Origin: Straminergon stramineum
Lineage: Eukaryota; Streptophyta; Bryopsida; Hypnales; Calliergonaceae
Assembly: GCA_963920665.1 (NCBI GenBank)
Contig: OY987265.1
Span: forward strand, 41,049,001 to 41,113,000
Direction of reading: 5' to 3'
DNA length: 64,000 bases
In this document: piece by piece, positions 36,340-50,044 of the stretch
Numbering within the stretch: the stretch's first letter is position 1
Layout: each line of letters opens with the position of its first letter
Program-made: the position numbers and the translations under genes
The notes under the pieces: model-generated
Seen by the model: only the letters and a program-made list of their open reading frames with translations
Databases searched by the model: none
What the model was told of the DNA's origin: nothing

Positions 36340-39300
36340 CATGATTCAAATTATACCATCAAGGAGATGCCTCCTTTCCTTGGTGCTTCTTCATTCAACA
36401 ATTACAAGTACCACAATGTCTATTCTACAAATCACATCTCTTCTTGCCATCAAGCAAAAAAGAAACTAACTTTGTAGACATTGAAACTCCATCGTCTCTA
36501 TAAAAAATATCTTTAACATGACCATCTAATGAGGAGGTGATACCTTCACTCTCATATTCTCTTCTACCATCACCCTTGGCTCTCTTAGACCATCTCATAC
36601 TTAAATTTCAATGAGATTGCTATACCTTGCAAAAGCTTTGTTCTTTTAAATAGTTCTCTCTATATTCAAAAACTATTAGTTTATTACAAAAATGATGGCA
36701 ATGGATACCTTATAGGAAATTCTTGAAACACAGCCTTTGCCAACACTTTGCTATCTACTATCCACTACTTCACTCAGAATAGCAGTTGCAATATCATGTA
36801 CATTCAAACCAAGCTTTCAAAGGACTCTAAAGATTTTTCAATAAATATCTTACACAAAATTTGTTACCAAACTCCAAAACCCTACAAATAAAAATTTGTC
36901 TTCATTTCTTTGCTTCAAATTACTCTCAATCTTGCAATCACTACAAACTCAACAATTAATACTATTGTGCTTCAAAGAATTCACCTTCCATTGCATTAGA
37001 CTTATATTACTAAACTCTATATGAAACTCTTGTGACAAATTTGTATCTTGGCAATGGAACCAAATGATAAGGCTCCCAAAAGAAACTCCATTGTTCCAAA
37101 CATAGACTCACCTATCACAATCAAATGGCAATGCCAAGAAGGAAACTCCATGGTCCAAACATCTTCTTACCACTCACAACTCACAAGACAACATAACTTC
37201 CAAACAAGAATCACAAGGAGGAAGTCTTTATTCCTAGAAAATGGATTAGGCTATGGCTATCATAGCTTGACTTCAAGTGAAAGAAAGATGGAAAAATAGA
37301 CCTTGACCTCCATTTTATCACCCTTTTGCCAAGCTTCATTTCTTCATCTATTATCACTATTTCCACTCATAGTATCTTTCATTAGAAAATATTGAACCTT
37401 GCAAAAGGCCACAAGTCTGTATGGCAACGGTGCCATTACAACTTGGAAAAAAAGAAAAAAAAGAAAATTCAAGGAATCTAATGGGGTAATATTAGTACTA
37501 CGTCAAATTGGCGATATGAATATGTACATAGTTTTTTAATTTTTTAAAATTTGTTTTGTATTTGCACCACGGGGGGGCCAAAACTAAAATAGCCTTCTAT
37601 AAGGTTCAGATTTTTTCTAATGACTATCAACTTATAGGATCCTAACAACCTGACCGTTGTTATCTATAGGCAATGAAATCACTAGAAACATACCCTCTTG
37701 GCATTGCAAATTATCCTACCTACTTGGAAAATTCTACACACATAAGTGGCTCAAGGTGAAATAATCCATGTATAAATCAATCTAATACAATTTCTAAAAC
37801 TAGTTGAATGGATCCTATAAGGATGATTGTAATATTTTACCCAAAAATTGCATAATTTTGAAGTAGTGTGAACTAGTGTTGTTCTCTATTGCATGGCATA
37901 CTCATTTAATTAATCCCTAAAGGACCACATGTGTGTCCATTCAAAGGACACTTGAAAACTAAAGTAGGTTCCTACGAAGTCAATTTTGATCAAATATTTT
38001 CAAAATTTTGACACAAGATATGAACATGTAAATCCTTGGTGTGAATATAAAATTTATAGATCATATACCAAGCAAGATCAAAAGTTATGATGCTTGAAAA
38101 AAATTGGGCAAATTGGGGGCAATATTGTAGGCATCTTTGGACATCTTTTGCTAGAAGCCTCACCAACTTTGAAATTTGGCATGTATGTAATTAATAAAAT
38201 ATGGAATAAAATTTTCAAAGAAAAAAGAAAATTTTAGTTCTCAAATCACATTCTAAGAGGAGTCAAACTTGGTTAGCTATATCATAGTGGTTTCAAGAAA
38301 AAACATTTCCTTTTAACTTCCAGCCCTACTACTATACCTTTGGGGCAAGGGCAGTGGAAAATAATTATTTTTAAGAAAGCCACAAAAAAAATGAAAGAGA
38401 GAAATTGCCGAATTCAAAAAGAATTAAATATCAAGGTTGTTGTGAACAAAGAAAATGTCTATTATTGGCCACAAAGGCCAAAATGATGTCCAATTACCAT
38501 TTATCTTGGAAAATGAAAAGAGAAGGGGATATTTTAATAACATTAAGGGAGAATTGAGGATAGAGAGGTAGTTTTATAATGAAATCCATTGTCCATCATG
38601 AATACTCGAAGGGTATGGGATAATTTAAAGATGAGAGCTTAAGTATGAGCAGTTGAGCTCCTACTAATCTTAATTTACATATCTCACATGTGTTGTTTTA
38701 CCTCCTACCACCCCACTTGTATAAACAACTTGTCTTCTCATCACTTTCAATTACATGATGGATTATCCAAGTCAAAGGGTAAACTATGATTTTGAAAACT
38801 AGATGCCGAAAGTGTTGAACTCTTTTCAATACAATGTAGGATTTCTAGAAATAAAATTATGAAGTGTCCAACCTACTTTGGGAACTTTAGTTGATTATTC
38901 GGCATTAATGTGAAGACCCTGCCCCAAAGATACAGTATCTTACAATCTATGAAGTCAAAGTTCTTAAGAAATTTCTCATATATTCCAAATTTTTGTCTCT
39001 AACTTTTCATCATTTGGATTTCAAATAAAAAATCTACTCATTGAGTCATTGCACAAGAAATCATAAAAAATTGACAAGTATATTGTTAGTTCACTTAACC
39101 TCCTTGCATTGCTAGGTGTTTAAAGTAAGCTAGACTCCATATTTGCTTTTGAAATTTTGCATGTATGTACCTAACAAGATTTAGAACTAAAGGGTAGAGA
39201 GAGTCAAATTTATCAAGAGCAAAAAGTTTACTCCAAGAGCCAAGTCTCAAAGTTTATTGACCTGGTATTGTAAAAATGACAAAAGTATTTTTTTTCACAT

Positions 39301-40865
39301 AATGCATTATAATTTTTCAATCTACATTGTCAAATGGGCTCAAAAAATTTCAAGACATTGTCAGATTAGTCTGCTACACTTTTTTTTGGTTGAAGTTCAA
39401 AAAAATAATAATTTTGGAAAATGCACTAAAAATGACAATTTTTGACAATTTCTCTTGAAAAACACCCCTAGTATATTAGGAATTAATCCCTAAAAAAAAT
39501 CCTTGGATGAAACAATCATAAGAGCTTATCAAAAATTATCATTTGGGGGTGCACTAACCAAAATTGGAAATTAAACTAGTTTTTTAAACTCCAACTACAC
39601 ATAAGGATAGTAGGACATTAAAATTGTAAGATTTTAGTATTTGGAGTATTATAAACAAAGGATCCCTACAACAAAAAATCAACAAACCTTGAGTCCTCTT
39701 GGAGTGATGTCATTTTTCTATTTATGATCGAGCCTTTATGTTATTGAGTTCTACACCTTTAGAGCTACATGCATGCAAACTTTCAAAAGCAAATAAGGAG
39801 GATATCTTACTCTAAACTATTTTGCAATACAAGGAAGTTAACTAGCCCGACAATACAATAGCCATTTTTTAATTATTTTTTGTACATTAATAATTTTCTT
39901 TCTTAAAGATTTGATCAGTGAAAATATAGAAATAAAGGTTTAGTATAATTACATTTATGTATGCACCTTGTGTCAATTTTTTAGAAAACCCCATTCAAAA
40001 ATTGACTTATTGAAACCTACATCACTATTCAATTGTTTGTTCAATAGTCTTTTAAGGTGTTAATATGAGTCATTTGAAGAACTTGATTTATGCTAAAACT
40101 TGAAAATTAATTTGAATATAAGAATATGAAATTCATTTATCTACTATTACCTATAGTAGGCTCCTAAATCCTAATCCATTTTTGACTCCAACAATTTGCC
40201 CTATTTTTTCAAGTCACACTAATTTATCAAAGTCACACTATTTGTAAAATAAACTAAATGATTTGTAAAGTGACTAAAAATCTCCTACATTATAACAATT
40301 TCTTCTAAAGAAAATTTTTTAGTGACACCAATTTTGAAAGTAACACTAAGGTAGAACAATCTAGCCATTGCCATTAGAAGACCCCATAGTTGACACCTTG
40401 GGAATGGCCCCATTATGGGTTTTTTTAGATCCCATAATGAGTTTTATTAGTAAATGAGATTTGGGTCACAATCAATGTCTTACTTGAAGGTAATGGAGTG
40501 ATTAATGACTTCATTAGGAATTTCTAGCTTTTCAGTGTAATTTCATTGTAGGAAGTGACTTTTTTAGGCCTTCCATGTTAGAAATTATTGTCATTGCTTT
40601 TAAGTGTTCAAGATGAACATTATGGATATAGATTTTCTTTGTTATAGGGTAGTCTAGACTCTTTGGCGCCATGATGGGATGAACACTTCAAAAATTCATA
40701 GCAAATTCATACTTTGTCAAAAAAATATAATTTCAAATGTTCTCACTGTTTCTCACACTTTTCTTTATGTTGGAAAAAAATTAAAGAATTTCAGCAATGG
40801 CATGAGTACAAACTCCTTATTCTGACCACAATGGGTTGTTTTACTTTAATTTTGAACCCTCACAA
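36340..40865. other. AT-rich intergenic DNA with fragments of TTAA-type ends
   Basis: No supported gene. Left-end-like sequences TTAATCCCTAAAGGACC at 37910 and TTAATCCCTAA at about 39483 match the termini of the TTAA family but have no clear partners, so boundaries are not proposed. Confidence 0.35.
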
Positions 40866-41597
40866 TTAACCCCTAATGAACCCAAAGTGGGTATACTTTC
40901 AAAATGTTCCAAATCCACCAAGAATTTGAGCAATGTTTTTGCTCATTTTTTCTCAGGATCAAATAGAATGCAACCATAGGATCTTGTAGTTCACTTTGAG
41001 AGTGAGCACCTTAAATAATTTTAGATTATCCCATTGCATAATTTAGTAGATATTTAAGTTTGAAGTTTTATTCGGATCAATGGAAAAAACAGGCAATTCC
41101 CTTTGAAGGAGCATATCTAAATGAGGACATTTTGAAATGATGACCTTTTTGTGATCAATGAAAGACAAAAGAGTTGAGAATGCTCATGTAAAATTTCACA
41201 ATATTCTAGTCATTTTGTAATGTATGGTGGTCATTGAAATGAGAGTAGTGTTTGTAAGAAAAACAAAAAGGGGCACACTTGTCTTCTCCTTGAGCTATTT
41301 GGATCTATCTTTTTTGAGGTGGGCAACAATTGCATTGATTGGTTAACTTTTGAGTTCCTAGCCAAACTAAACAAAAAAATATGAGTTCTGAACTACACTA
41401 CACCATTCAACTTTAAAAATTCCAAAAGGCAAAGTTTAACTCAAAATTTGATGAAACTACAACCATTGGATTTAGAATGCGATCTATTTCCTAGAAATAC
41501 TTTTTTAGTGGAAAATAAACTCAAAATTTTAAGAATGGGCAACTCAGAAAAGAGGGACAATGACTAGAAAATGGTCACATGAGGCATTTGGGGTTAA
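40866..41597. mobile_element. TTAA-bounded element, copy F
   Basis: TTAACCCCTAATG at the left and CATTTGGGGTTAA at the right (one mismatch in nine inside TTAA). The 724-bp AT-rich interior has no ORF. Confidence 0.5.
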
Positions 41598-41608
41598 GAA
41601 CATACAAC

Positions 41609-42508
41609 TCCAATGTAGCCGGGACCCAATACACCAACAACATGATGACATGGCCACTAAAAAAACATGCCCCAATGTAATCGGCATTGGTCTCTCTAGA
41701 TTCCCCACCTCCCACCCCACCCACCCCATTTTCCATTCCTAGGCAAGTAATTTGGTAAAATATGAAGAGCTTGCAAGTTGGTCCACTATATGAAAAGTCA
41801 TCATTGTCAAGACTTTTTCATGCTTTATTATGTGTGCCAATTGAAACTCCCTGTTTGCATGAAAGGTCTTTTTTAAATGTAGAGTCTTTTCCTCTCCTTC
41901 TTTTTCTTATGTCGAAAAGTCCATTTGAGGTTGGGATTGCCAGTTTTGCATTAGATCAATTTATTTTAAAAGTCGCTGGAATGAAATGAGTTCTACCTCC
42001 TTCCACTTCAAAATCTCTATACTATGCTTGTTCCCCTCTCCACATTGGCAATGCCCTAGGAGCAACTCCAATGCAACTCGCTACTACATGTTGATTGGGC
42101 TACTAAAAAACACAAGCCCCAATGCTATCAACATTGGTCACTCTTTATTACCGGCCCTACCATTTTCCATACCTTGTTCAACAATTTGGCAAAATATGAA
42201 GAGCTTGCAAGGTGTCTCACTATAGCAAAAGTTATAAACTTGAGATCTTTTTAAGCTTTGGTATGTATGCCAATTGATTATAATTCCCCTTCTTGCATAA
42301 AAGGTCTTTCTGTAAAGTAAAATTTTTTTCTCTCCTTCTTTTTATTATGCAAAAAAATCCATTTGAGGTTCGGATTGCCGACTTTGCATTGGGTAAATTT
42401 TTTTTCAAAAGTCTCCAAAACGGGATGAGGTCCACCTAACGTACCTCCACTTCAAAATCAGGATACTGTGCCTGTTCCCGTCTCCACGTTGGCGATGCCC
42501 AATCAGTA
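41609..42508 (+). repeat. Imperfect tandem duplication, unit about 450 bp
   Basis: Unit 1 (about 41609-42063) and unit 2 (about 42064-42508) share, in order, ACTCCAATG, CCCCAATG, AAAATATGAAGAGCTTGCAA, TCTCCTTCTTTTT, CCATTTGAGGTT and CCACTTCAAAATC. The second unit ends inside the likely promoter region of the SSB gene. Confidence 0.7.
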
Positions 42509-42563
42509 GCCACTGTAAAAGCAGCTGACGGAAGTCTGAAGGAAGTTTGAAGACCTTCGATGT

Positions 42564-42611
42564 TGACGTCACCCCAAAGCCCTAAAACCCTAAACCCTAA
42601 AACCCCTAACC
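42564..42611 (+). promoter_or_regulatory. bZIP palindrome TGACGTCA and telo-box cluster upstream of mtSSB
   Basis: TGACGTCA at 42564-42571 is a perfect bZIP (TGA/CRE-type) site. It is followed within 10 bp by three CCCTAAA-like repeats and a fourth variant (42580-42611), the plant telo-box motif often found in promoters of replication and translation genes. About 340-390 bp before the ATG. The role is inferred. Confidence 0.5.
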
Positions 42612-42951
42612 TCTCCACCCCGCATTCGCACGGGTCGCTTCGCAGCACCCTCAGAAACCCCACGACTACCAAATCTACGAGATAATAGACTCACCCTCCA
42701 TTTGCTCGGGTTCCCTTCCCGCTCCTCTGTCTCTTCCCATTCCTGAAGGCGGCCCTTCCCTGAAACTTTGACCGTTCTTGTAATTCCTACGGAGCTTTCA
42801 ACCTCATTCTAGCACATTAGGCGAGAACTTCAAGAGCATCGAACGAACTTACTGCGTTAGAGAGAACACAAGGAATTGCTATTCCACTTGTCGAAGATTT
42901 TTCGTACCACTCGCTGTGAGAAAATAACAAGCAGGAGGTCGAGTGCCGAGA

Positions 42952-45219
42952 ATGGCCTCTCATCTGTCGCGTGCAGTGGCGAAGAAGCTGTACTCGCTCG
43001 GCGCGGGTGGTATGTTTCGTTTCGTCCATTGTAGTTGATGATCCTTGCATGCATTTGGGGAGTATCTATTTCGACTTTAGAGTTCATTTTGGGTTTCAGT
43101 GGTGAGCGACAATGTGGGGATCCAAGATTGGTGGTGATGATACGTGGTGGTGGCGTGTCGTGAATTTTGGCTTTTGGGTTACGTTTTTTACAAGGATCGA
43201 TGGATGCATGTGGAAGTGCATGTCGGATGTTCTCTGTCTTTGGTTAGGGTCCAGGGTTTAGGGTTTTAGACTTGATTGTCTTGCTTGTGGCTGACTGAGA
43301 ACGGTGAAAAAACTTTGGAAAAAAGGTCTAGATAATTATGTATTAATCATGTATGAATCAACGAACGGTTCTAACTTGGATCCGTACAATAGAGTTCTAC
43401 ATAGCTGCAAACCTTTCAATCTCAAACAATTGGAAAATCCCTAAAGGCCACTGGATATCTCAAGATTTGAGAATTTATGTCACTTGCATTGTAAAGATCA
43501 CTGTTTGGAACCTATCCTAAGCTTCTTCTTCTTTTTGTGTTGTGGAATTCGTAATTACATTTTAAGCCTCACATTCTCTCACTCTGCTTAAAATGTGTCG
43601 ATGCCTGGTGTTGTCACCAGTTGATACCAGGAAAACGGATGATCTCTTCCCTTGTGGAGCTTATAATTAAAGTTTGTTTAAATCTGGATCTCGTTCTTAA
43701 TTTTGCAGGGAGCTTACGAACGCTGGGGTCTGCCTCAGCGAAGGCCAAATTTTATAGCACGCAGGGATTTGACGATGCATCTGAAGATGCTGTGTCGGAG
43801 CTGAACACGCAAACACCAGAAATTGATCAGGGTCATCAATCTGATGCTGCGCCCGAATTTTTTTCGTTTGATTCTCCTGCTGTTGCTCCAATGAGTGAAG
43901 ATAGACCCGCAGTTCAGCCTCAGGAGAGCTATTCGTCTGGCCGTGCCTATCAACCTCGCGGGGTCTACAAGGTAATGAAGTCTGCAGGCCCAGATGTTTC
44001 TTTTATGAAACTCAATCATTCATGGTTGTGACTATCAATATTATACTGGCGGAGTCATTCATGGTTGGCGATTTTAGAATCATGGTTAGAGTTAAAGTTA
44101 ACTTCTAAGTGCCCAAATTGAAAATAGTGGCTGCCTGCATACCTTTAGGAATTGGAAATGATCCATGTAGAAAGCTTCATGGAAGACCATAAATTTGTGC
44201 CAATAATAAGAATAACCATATCCTACTTTTCTGAACAATAGAAATTCGTTTTGAGAGTTACTGTAGTTGACTATTAGCTTCCAAAGTGGGCTTTCTATAT
44301 TTTGTTTAGCTCTTAGGGGATCATTTAAAGGGGTTTAGTTAACGGCGTTCCCTTTTGTGTTGGATCTCCATAGTTAAGTAACTTGCATAATTTCAGTTGC
44401 ATATCTGTGTTAATTTCACTGATCAGACCTTGTTTGTGTCATTCAATGTTCAGGCTATACTTTTGGGGGAGGTTGGTCTAGCTCCCGTTCAAAAAGTTCT
44501 GAAGAGTGGACGAGCTGTTACTATCTTCTCTGTGGGCACTGGAGGAATGCATCTTAATCGTAGAATGTTTGATGGGGAGACTCCTGAAGAGTTTGCTGAG
44601 CGTAGCAGCATGCAGTGGCATAGAGTAGCTGTGTATCAGGAAAAAGTTGGGCATCTCATCTTGCGCTCTATGAAGCAGGGGTAAGTTCCATGGTAGATTT
44701 GACTGGTTCTTGGGACAGATGCTGAGATGATTAGTTGCTGAACTTTTTTTTCAGGTTCTTGCCTTGTGTTTGGATTCCAACAATATACCAGTTTATTGAT
44801 GATCAGTTGTTAATGTTACCAGGACACAGGTTTATGTTGAGGGCAACATTGAAACAAGAGTTTACAACGACCCCAATACGCAACAAGTGAAGCGCATTCG
44901 GGAAATTGCAGTACGCCAAAATGGTACATCCTGTATGCCTGTGTGGTTCTTTCATTTTAAGCAAATATCGGTTGTATCACGACAAACGGTGTTGTCTTAG
45001 TAACTTCAAACCATTCATGAATTTCTGTCCGTGGGTAGTGCCACATGTTTGGTTGTGCTGTACCAAGTAGTCTTTTAACTGACATGGTTTCTGCATTGGA
45101 ATGCAGGACGCCTTTTATTCATGGATCCAACATCAAAAGCTAAGGAACAATACGGGGAAAATCCTTTGGAGTCATTAGAGCCAATTACCCGCCAATCAGA
45201 GCAGCCACTAGAGACATAG
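42952..45219 (+). CDS. MTSSB: Mitochondrial (organellar) single-stranded DNA-binding protein, five exons
   Basis: Coats single-stranded DNA during mitochondrial DNA replication, recombination and repair. Exons are 42952-43009, 43709-43971, 44454-44680, 44823-44923 and 45107-45219. All junctions are GT-AG and the phases agree, giving 253 residues. The N-terminus (MASHLSRAVAKKLYSLG...) is rich in Ser, Lys and Arg and poor in acids, as in a mitochondrial presequence. A low-complexity acidic linker follows. The OB fold begins near residue 104 (GVYKAILLGEVGLAPVQKVL) and carries GRAVTIFSVGTGG, MQWHRVAVYQEK and VYVEGNIETRVYND, which match plant mtSSB closely. It is longer than the roughly 200-residue Arabidopsis protein because of the linker. 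The start is the first ATG after the GC-rich leader. A chloroplast location cannot be excluded. Confidence 0.92.
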
Positions 45220-46153
45220 ATGGAATACTGTTGCTGCATACTCTACAGGAGTTTGGCTGAAATTACAACACCTGGTGATTTATGGTCTGCATTCCTCTCA
45301 TCAACGTCACAAGGAGGATTCCACAACGTCATCACTGATCATCATTTTAGAGTACGGTGATAATCCCCCTTAGTGATATTTTACCACATTGTCATACAGA
45401 TGAGTTACACTTATGTGATTCTGTAACGAGAGGAAGTCTCAATTTCTACAGAAAACCATTTTCTAAAGCATTAATGCGGAGGATGAATATTGCAAGCGGT
45501 GTCCGTTTAGCATGTTTATTTTTGCACTGCTTCAAACGGTTTCCTTGATGTGTACTCCATTTTCGCAGTGTTGCTGCTCTGGAGAGGTGTACTTTTGAGT
45601 TGATGGTCATTGTATCTTAAACATTTACAAGATGCATTAAATTGACATCTTACTCGAAGATACTTGAGGTGTTTGGAATGGACACATTTCCTAGAAACGT
45701 TGAACGTTGACAAGACAGTTGAAAGAACAAGAGTAACAGGTCACAACTTGTCAATAACTTCTTTATTGGAGGTACACTTTTCAACCCACGAGATATCCTC
45801 CTAGTGTATTAGCATATTTAGGGGATTACTCAATAGAACTCACTGGAGAGATCACTTTGGGGTATTCGATCTATGTCAATTACTTACGCCATCATTCAAA
45901 GTGGGAGATCATGAGGACCACTATTGAAGGAACCGTAGACAAACCCTGATTCCTATTGAACATGAGTGGCCATCGACCAATTCAACTGAAGTCATGATTT
46001 CTCACACCCAATGTTTGCTAATTGAAGGCTAACTAAGTGGAAGAGATGAGCAGCTGTTGGTAACAGGTTTCAGTCAATAGGATACAGGACCAGCTCCCTA
46101 AGGGTTTTCTATGTCTCCTGCGGAGTATATTACTCCAAGCACTATAACAGGCT
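45220..46153. other. mtSSB 3' region and intergenic DNA
   Basis: Likely 3' UTR of the SSB gene in the first few hundred bases, then non-coding sequence. No other gene was recognised. Confidence 0.4.
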
Positions 46154-46576
46154 TCGGAACGTATTAGCCTGAGTTCATGGCTGCAGACTGAAGGTACAAA
46201 GTTAGTACTGTCGCAGACGGGCGTTGCAACCACGCCGGGAGCACATGACTTCGCGGTTCCAGGTGCACCAGACGGGGATGAAGCACGCGCGGAAGACCCG
46301 TCGCACTCGTACTTTGGAACACCCTCCACCGCAGCGACCGCAGGTGCCCGGAGCGGGCCTGCTCCTCGTCACCATATGCCTCTCGTCACAGATGCAGCAC
46401 AGAAACATGATGCCCACTTTGTTGCAATGGCTGGTGACTATGTTCAGACAATGTCGAGTAGGAAGAAGAAGCTTGATTTCGCCGGCGTGAATGAAGAGTC
46501 CGTTTGGTCAAGGTTCCACACCAAAGTGCCAAGGACTGGAGGCGCCCGAGGAAGGTTTAGGAACACCTCGATGTGA
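46154..46576 (+). pseudogene. GC-rich open frame of unknown origin, possibly a gene fragment
   Basis: An open frame of about 140 codons without an early ATG, clearly richer in GC than its surroundings. It encodes an Ala/Gly/Pro/Asp-rich stretch (PGAPDGDEARAEDP) followed by DAAQKHDAHFVAMAGDYVQ and RKKKLDFAGVNEESVW, ending RGRFRNTSM-stop. I do not recognise it. Composition suggests an exon or transposed gene fragment, but no splice partners were found. Confidence 0.25.
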
Positions 46577-49500
46577 TTGACACTCTTGTCGAAACTTGCA
46601 GCAGCTTAGTTCCTCCTGCAGCCTGCAAGATGTGTACACTAGCATTACTCCCTTGGTTACCGATGGGATAGAAATCAATGGTCTGCTAATTGAACTATCA
46701 ATGTGCAAGTGATGACATTAGGGGTGTCAAAAGTGCGAGACTTGTGCAATTAAGGGAGCAGGTGATTTGGGCAACTTGATTTCAAAAGTTGTACGCAGGG
46801 CCTCGTACTTTCAGATGAGATCTATGGAGGGTCAGATTTGGAAAAAAATCAAAGAGCCACCGAAGCAGGAATCACAAGCCTTCAAACTCTTATTATGTTA
46901 CGAGAAGGGTCGTTTATATGCAGGAGGGCTCAATTGCACGGTGGAAGTGAGTACTCCCTCCACAGTCTTTTATGGCGAAAATAGAAGCCTAGTCTGTTGA
47001 GCTTTCAATTTTCACATACCCATACCCTTGCACTGCATCCCTGGCTCAAGAAATGACAAGCTCTAGTACATTCATCAAATACGCGCCTCGCATTCCTCAT
47101 CTCCGATCCTCAACAAATTGAATTTCATCCAATTTACAAAAAGTGCTTACTAGAGGACTCCGATGACAGAGACAACGTCCCTCATTCATAAAACATGGAG
47201 TAGACGAATGGAGAAGCACACAACCATGACTCGATCCCAACGATTCAGAATTGAATCCAAGGGCAATGAGCTGCTTAGGGGACAGCATCTCACTGGGTAT
47301 CTCCTAAACCATCCTACGACTCTGCTAGTGATCGAAGAATAGTGTGAGTTACGTACCTACAGCTCAGTTGAATGTGTTTGTTATAAATGCATGGCGCTTG
47401 GGAATACTTATAAGTTAGTGACCCTTAGTTGTGGGTGTGCAGGCGACGCTACCTGTCGACGTCGTCGGAGTCTCTGTCGAAGTGCCGACCCTGAGACCGG
47501 GAATCCTGTATAGACCGGGAATCTTTTGAATTCAGCCTCTCTTCGTATTTGTCGGTATGGTGTCCCACATTCGCACGGCATCGATGCACACAATAGATGG
47601 CGCAGGACACCATTTGGGCGGTGCTCCACCAACTCCGATTGGAGCATATAAGTTACTACAAACCTGCTTGTGAGCAAACTTTGTTTTGTCTTAACAAAAT
47701 TTTGAAGGTCTAGTGGATGGCCCACTCCTCCAGAAGTATAATGGTACACAGAAACTCGCGTTGATTTGTGTGGTATTTTTAGTATGTAAACAATGTGCTT
47801 TTATATTAATATAAGCCTTGATTGATTGATTGATTGATTGATCGATCGATCGATTGCTGGGTACACAAAAATGTGAGTTGATTTGGGTGGCATGTCTTAT
47901 GTGTTCTAATTGCTTTTTTAATAGTATAAGCTCTCGTTAATTGATCATTACTTAAAGCGGCCCTTACACAGTCAGATAAATTTACCTTATTTTGACTGCT
48001 TTCTATAATTGACCACTCTAGATTCTTGCCTAAAATGTACTTGTATTATACATGAGAGTCTATAGTCAGTTTTAGAAACATCTATTTTCAGCACTTTGAA
48101 AATTTGTAGTTTATTCATAAGGTATCAAAAAAATGCATTCCAAGAGAATCTAGAATCCCCTTTTCACTCCCAAAAAGACCCCACAAAAAAAATTTCAATG
48201 TAATAATGGAAACCAAGTTGAATTGCTTATTTGTGCAATTTTAGGTGTAGTTACCTTACTTTGAAGCTTCTTAGTTGAAGAATGTTGTGCAAAATATGGT
48301 TGGGATATTTAGATTTCAGGGAGAATAGGCTTGGAACTTTGGAGGTAAATTCAAAGCACTAATTAGGGGTGGAAACGACCCATAAATGTATCCTTTCTTC
48401 TTCTAGTGTGTTGTAAAACTTCAATACCATAGTCATTCATTTCCCATCTTCTAGATCTAAGACCCTTCAACTTGACTAGATCTATAAGTGACTAGGGCAA
48501 GGTGCTTCATGGGAATAAATAAATAGTTGTGTTGAATGGCAATAAGGTATACATATTCAAAATCACTTTGAAGTCAATTGCAACCCTCTATTGTTGGGCC
48601 CAATTCCACCCTCTTGTATCCTAGTGAAGTGAAAATTATCTACATTCGGCATTAAGAGAAGAGGTCCACAAATTGTCCCTTTTAAGCCTATCTACCTCAT
48701 CAATGACAATAATAGATATTTCAAGAAACCTAGAACTCATTCCTAGATAGGTAACATTTTGAACCCAATCAATTTATAGACCTCCCAATCTATGACAACT
48801 TAAGTATGGAGTTAGGGTTGAAAGGGTTGGAATTGGGTTTTACAAATTTGAAGGGATGCTTTTACAACCATGTAGGGAGTTGAAGGAACCACAAGAGAAT
48901 CCAAATGAAGATGGTCCACCCCTAGGGACAACAATGGGAAGCTATCTATTTTTGCTTTGACCACCTATAAAGTATCTTCTTTTACCAAAAAATGAGTTGA
49001 CCAAAATACTTGTGTAAAAATATCTGATTAGCCATTCTATTGCAAAAAGAAATTTGTGAATCGGATTGTCCTAAATAAGTGCATTGACCGAAGGGTCGAC
49101 AATGACATCCACCCTTGGCCCCAGTTGTGGCCCTCACTGCTTGTTCCTGTGATGCACCCTATCCTGGTTGCTTACTTTGCATTAAAAACTCATAGAAAAA
49201 AATAAAAAAATAAATCTGGTATGCAATGCAGATCATGAGGCATAACCCACAAGTTCATTCCAAGGGATGGGATTCACAAAATACAAATGGAAATTTTGAA
49301 GAGGTTTTTACACTTGCATGCCAAACATTTGTGCATACATTGACCAGTGAGCGTAGCTTGAGAGCCAACACTTCCACTCCCTCAGCTCCATGTGCAATGT
49401 CAAGGCTAGTATCTAATTGTCCTTCTCAGTTCTTTATCACCAAGAGCCATAACCACACAAGAACACACCAGTAAGAAGAAAAGCACCAAACGTCATACCC

Positions 49501-50044
49501 TCAAAACAGTTTCACAGTTTCACCAACCCGATTATATGTTACAGGTAATCGGCATTACAGGTACCAGCAAGAAAATTGACCTAGCAATTGACCTGCAGGA
49601 AGCATTTGAATATGATACAACACATTGAGACTACATGTGCTACTTCACCTTTAATGTGCTACTTAGAAATACAGACTCCGCTTCTGTAACCATCTCAGAT
49701 ACCTCGGCAGGAAAAAGCCGTTTAGATTAGTATACACCAACTATCATGCTGAACACAGTGGTTCAACGCCATGCCTTGCGCTTAGTGAGTGAGACAAACT
49801 TGCAGGCTGCTTTTATGGGACCCCGCAGACAATATACGTATTTACATGTACCCTGGCACCGACCTTGCTGCCAGAACATACTAATCGATTGAACCTGACA
49901 AAGAGCTTAAGACATGGAGCGTACATTATAATTACACTTGATCGCTATGCCACAAAAGCTTCTGAGGTTCAATACTGACTGAAGCAGTTTGTAATCAAGC
50001 TATTTGGCAGGTGAGAGATAATTACATAATTGTACAGAGTGTTG
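46577..50044. other. Intergenic, no supported gene
   Basis: Short open frames on both strands lack recognisable domains. A simple repeat lies at 47819-47856. AT content rises after 47.8 kb. The last part would include the F-box 3' UTR. Confidence 0.35.
47819..47856. repeat. Microsatellite (TGAT)n passing into (CGAT)n
   Basis: About six TTGA/TGAT units followed by three ATCG units. Confidence 0.9.

Noticed and set aside
42436..42672. Minus-strand ORF over the telo-box region
   Set aside because: Low-complexity translation of promoter sequence; no homology recognised.
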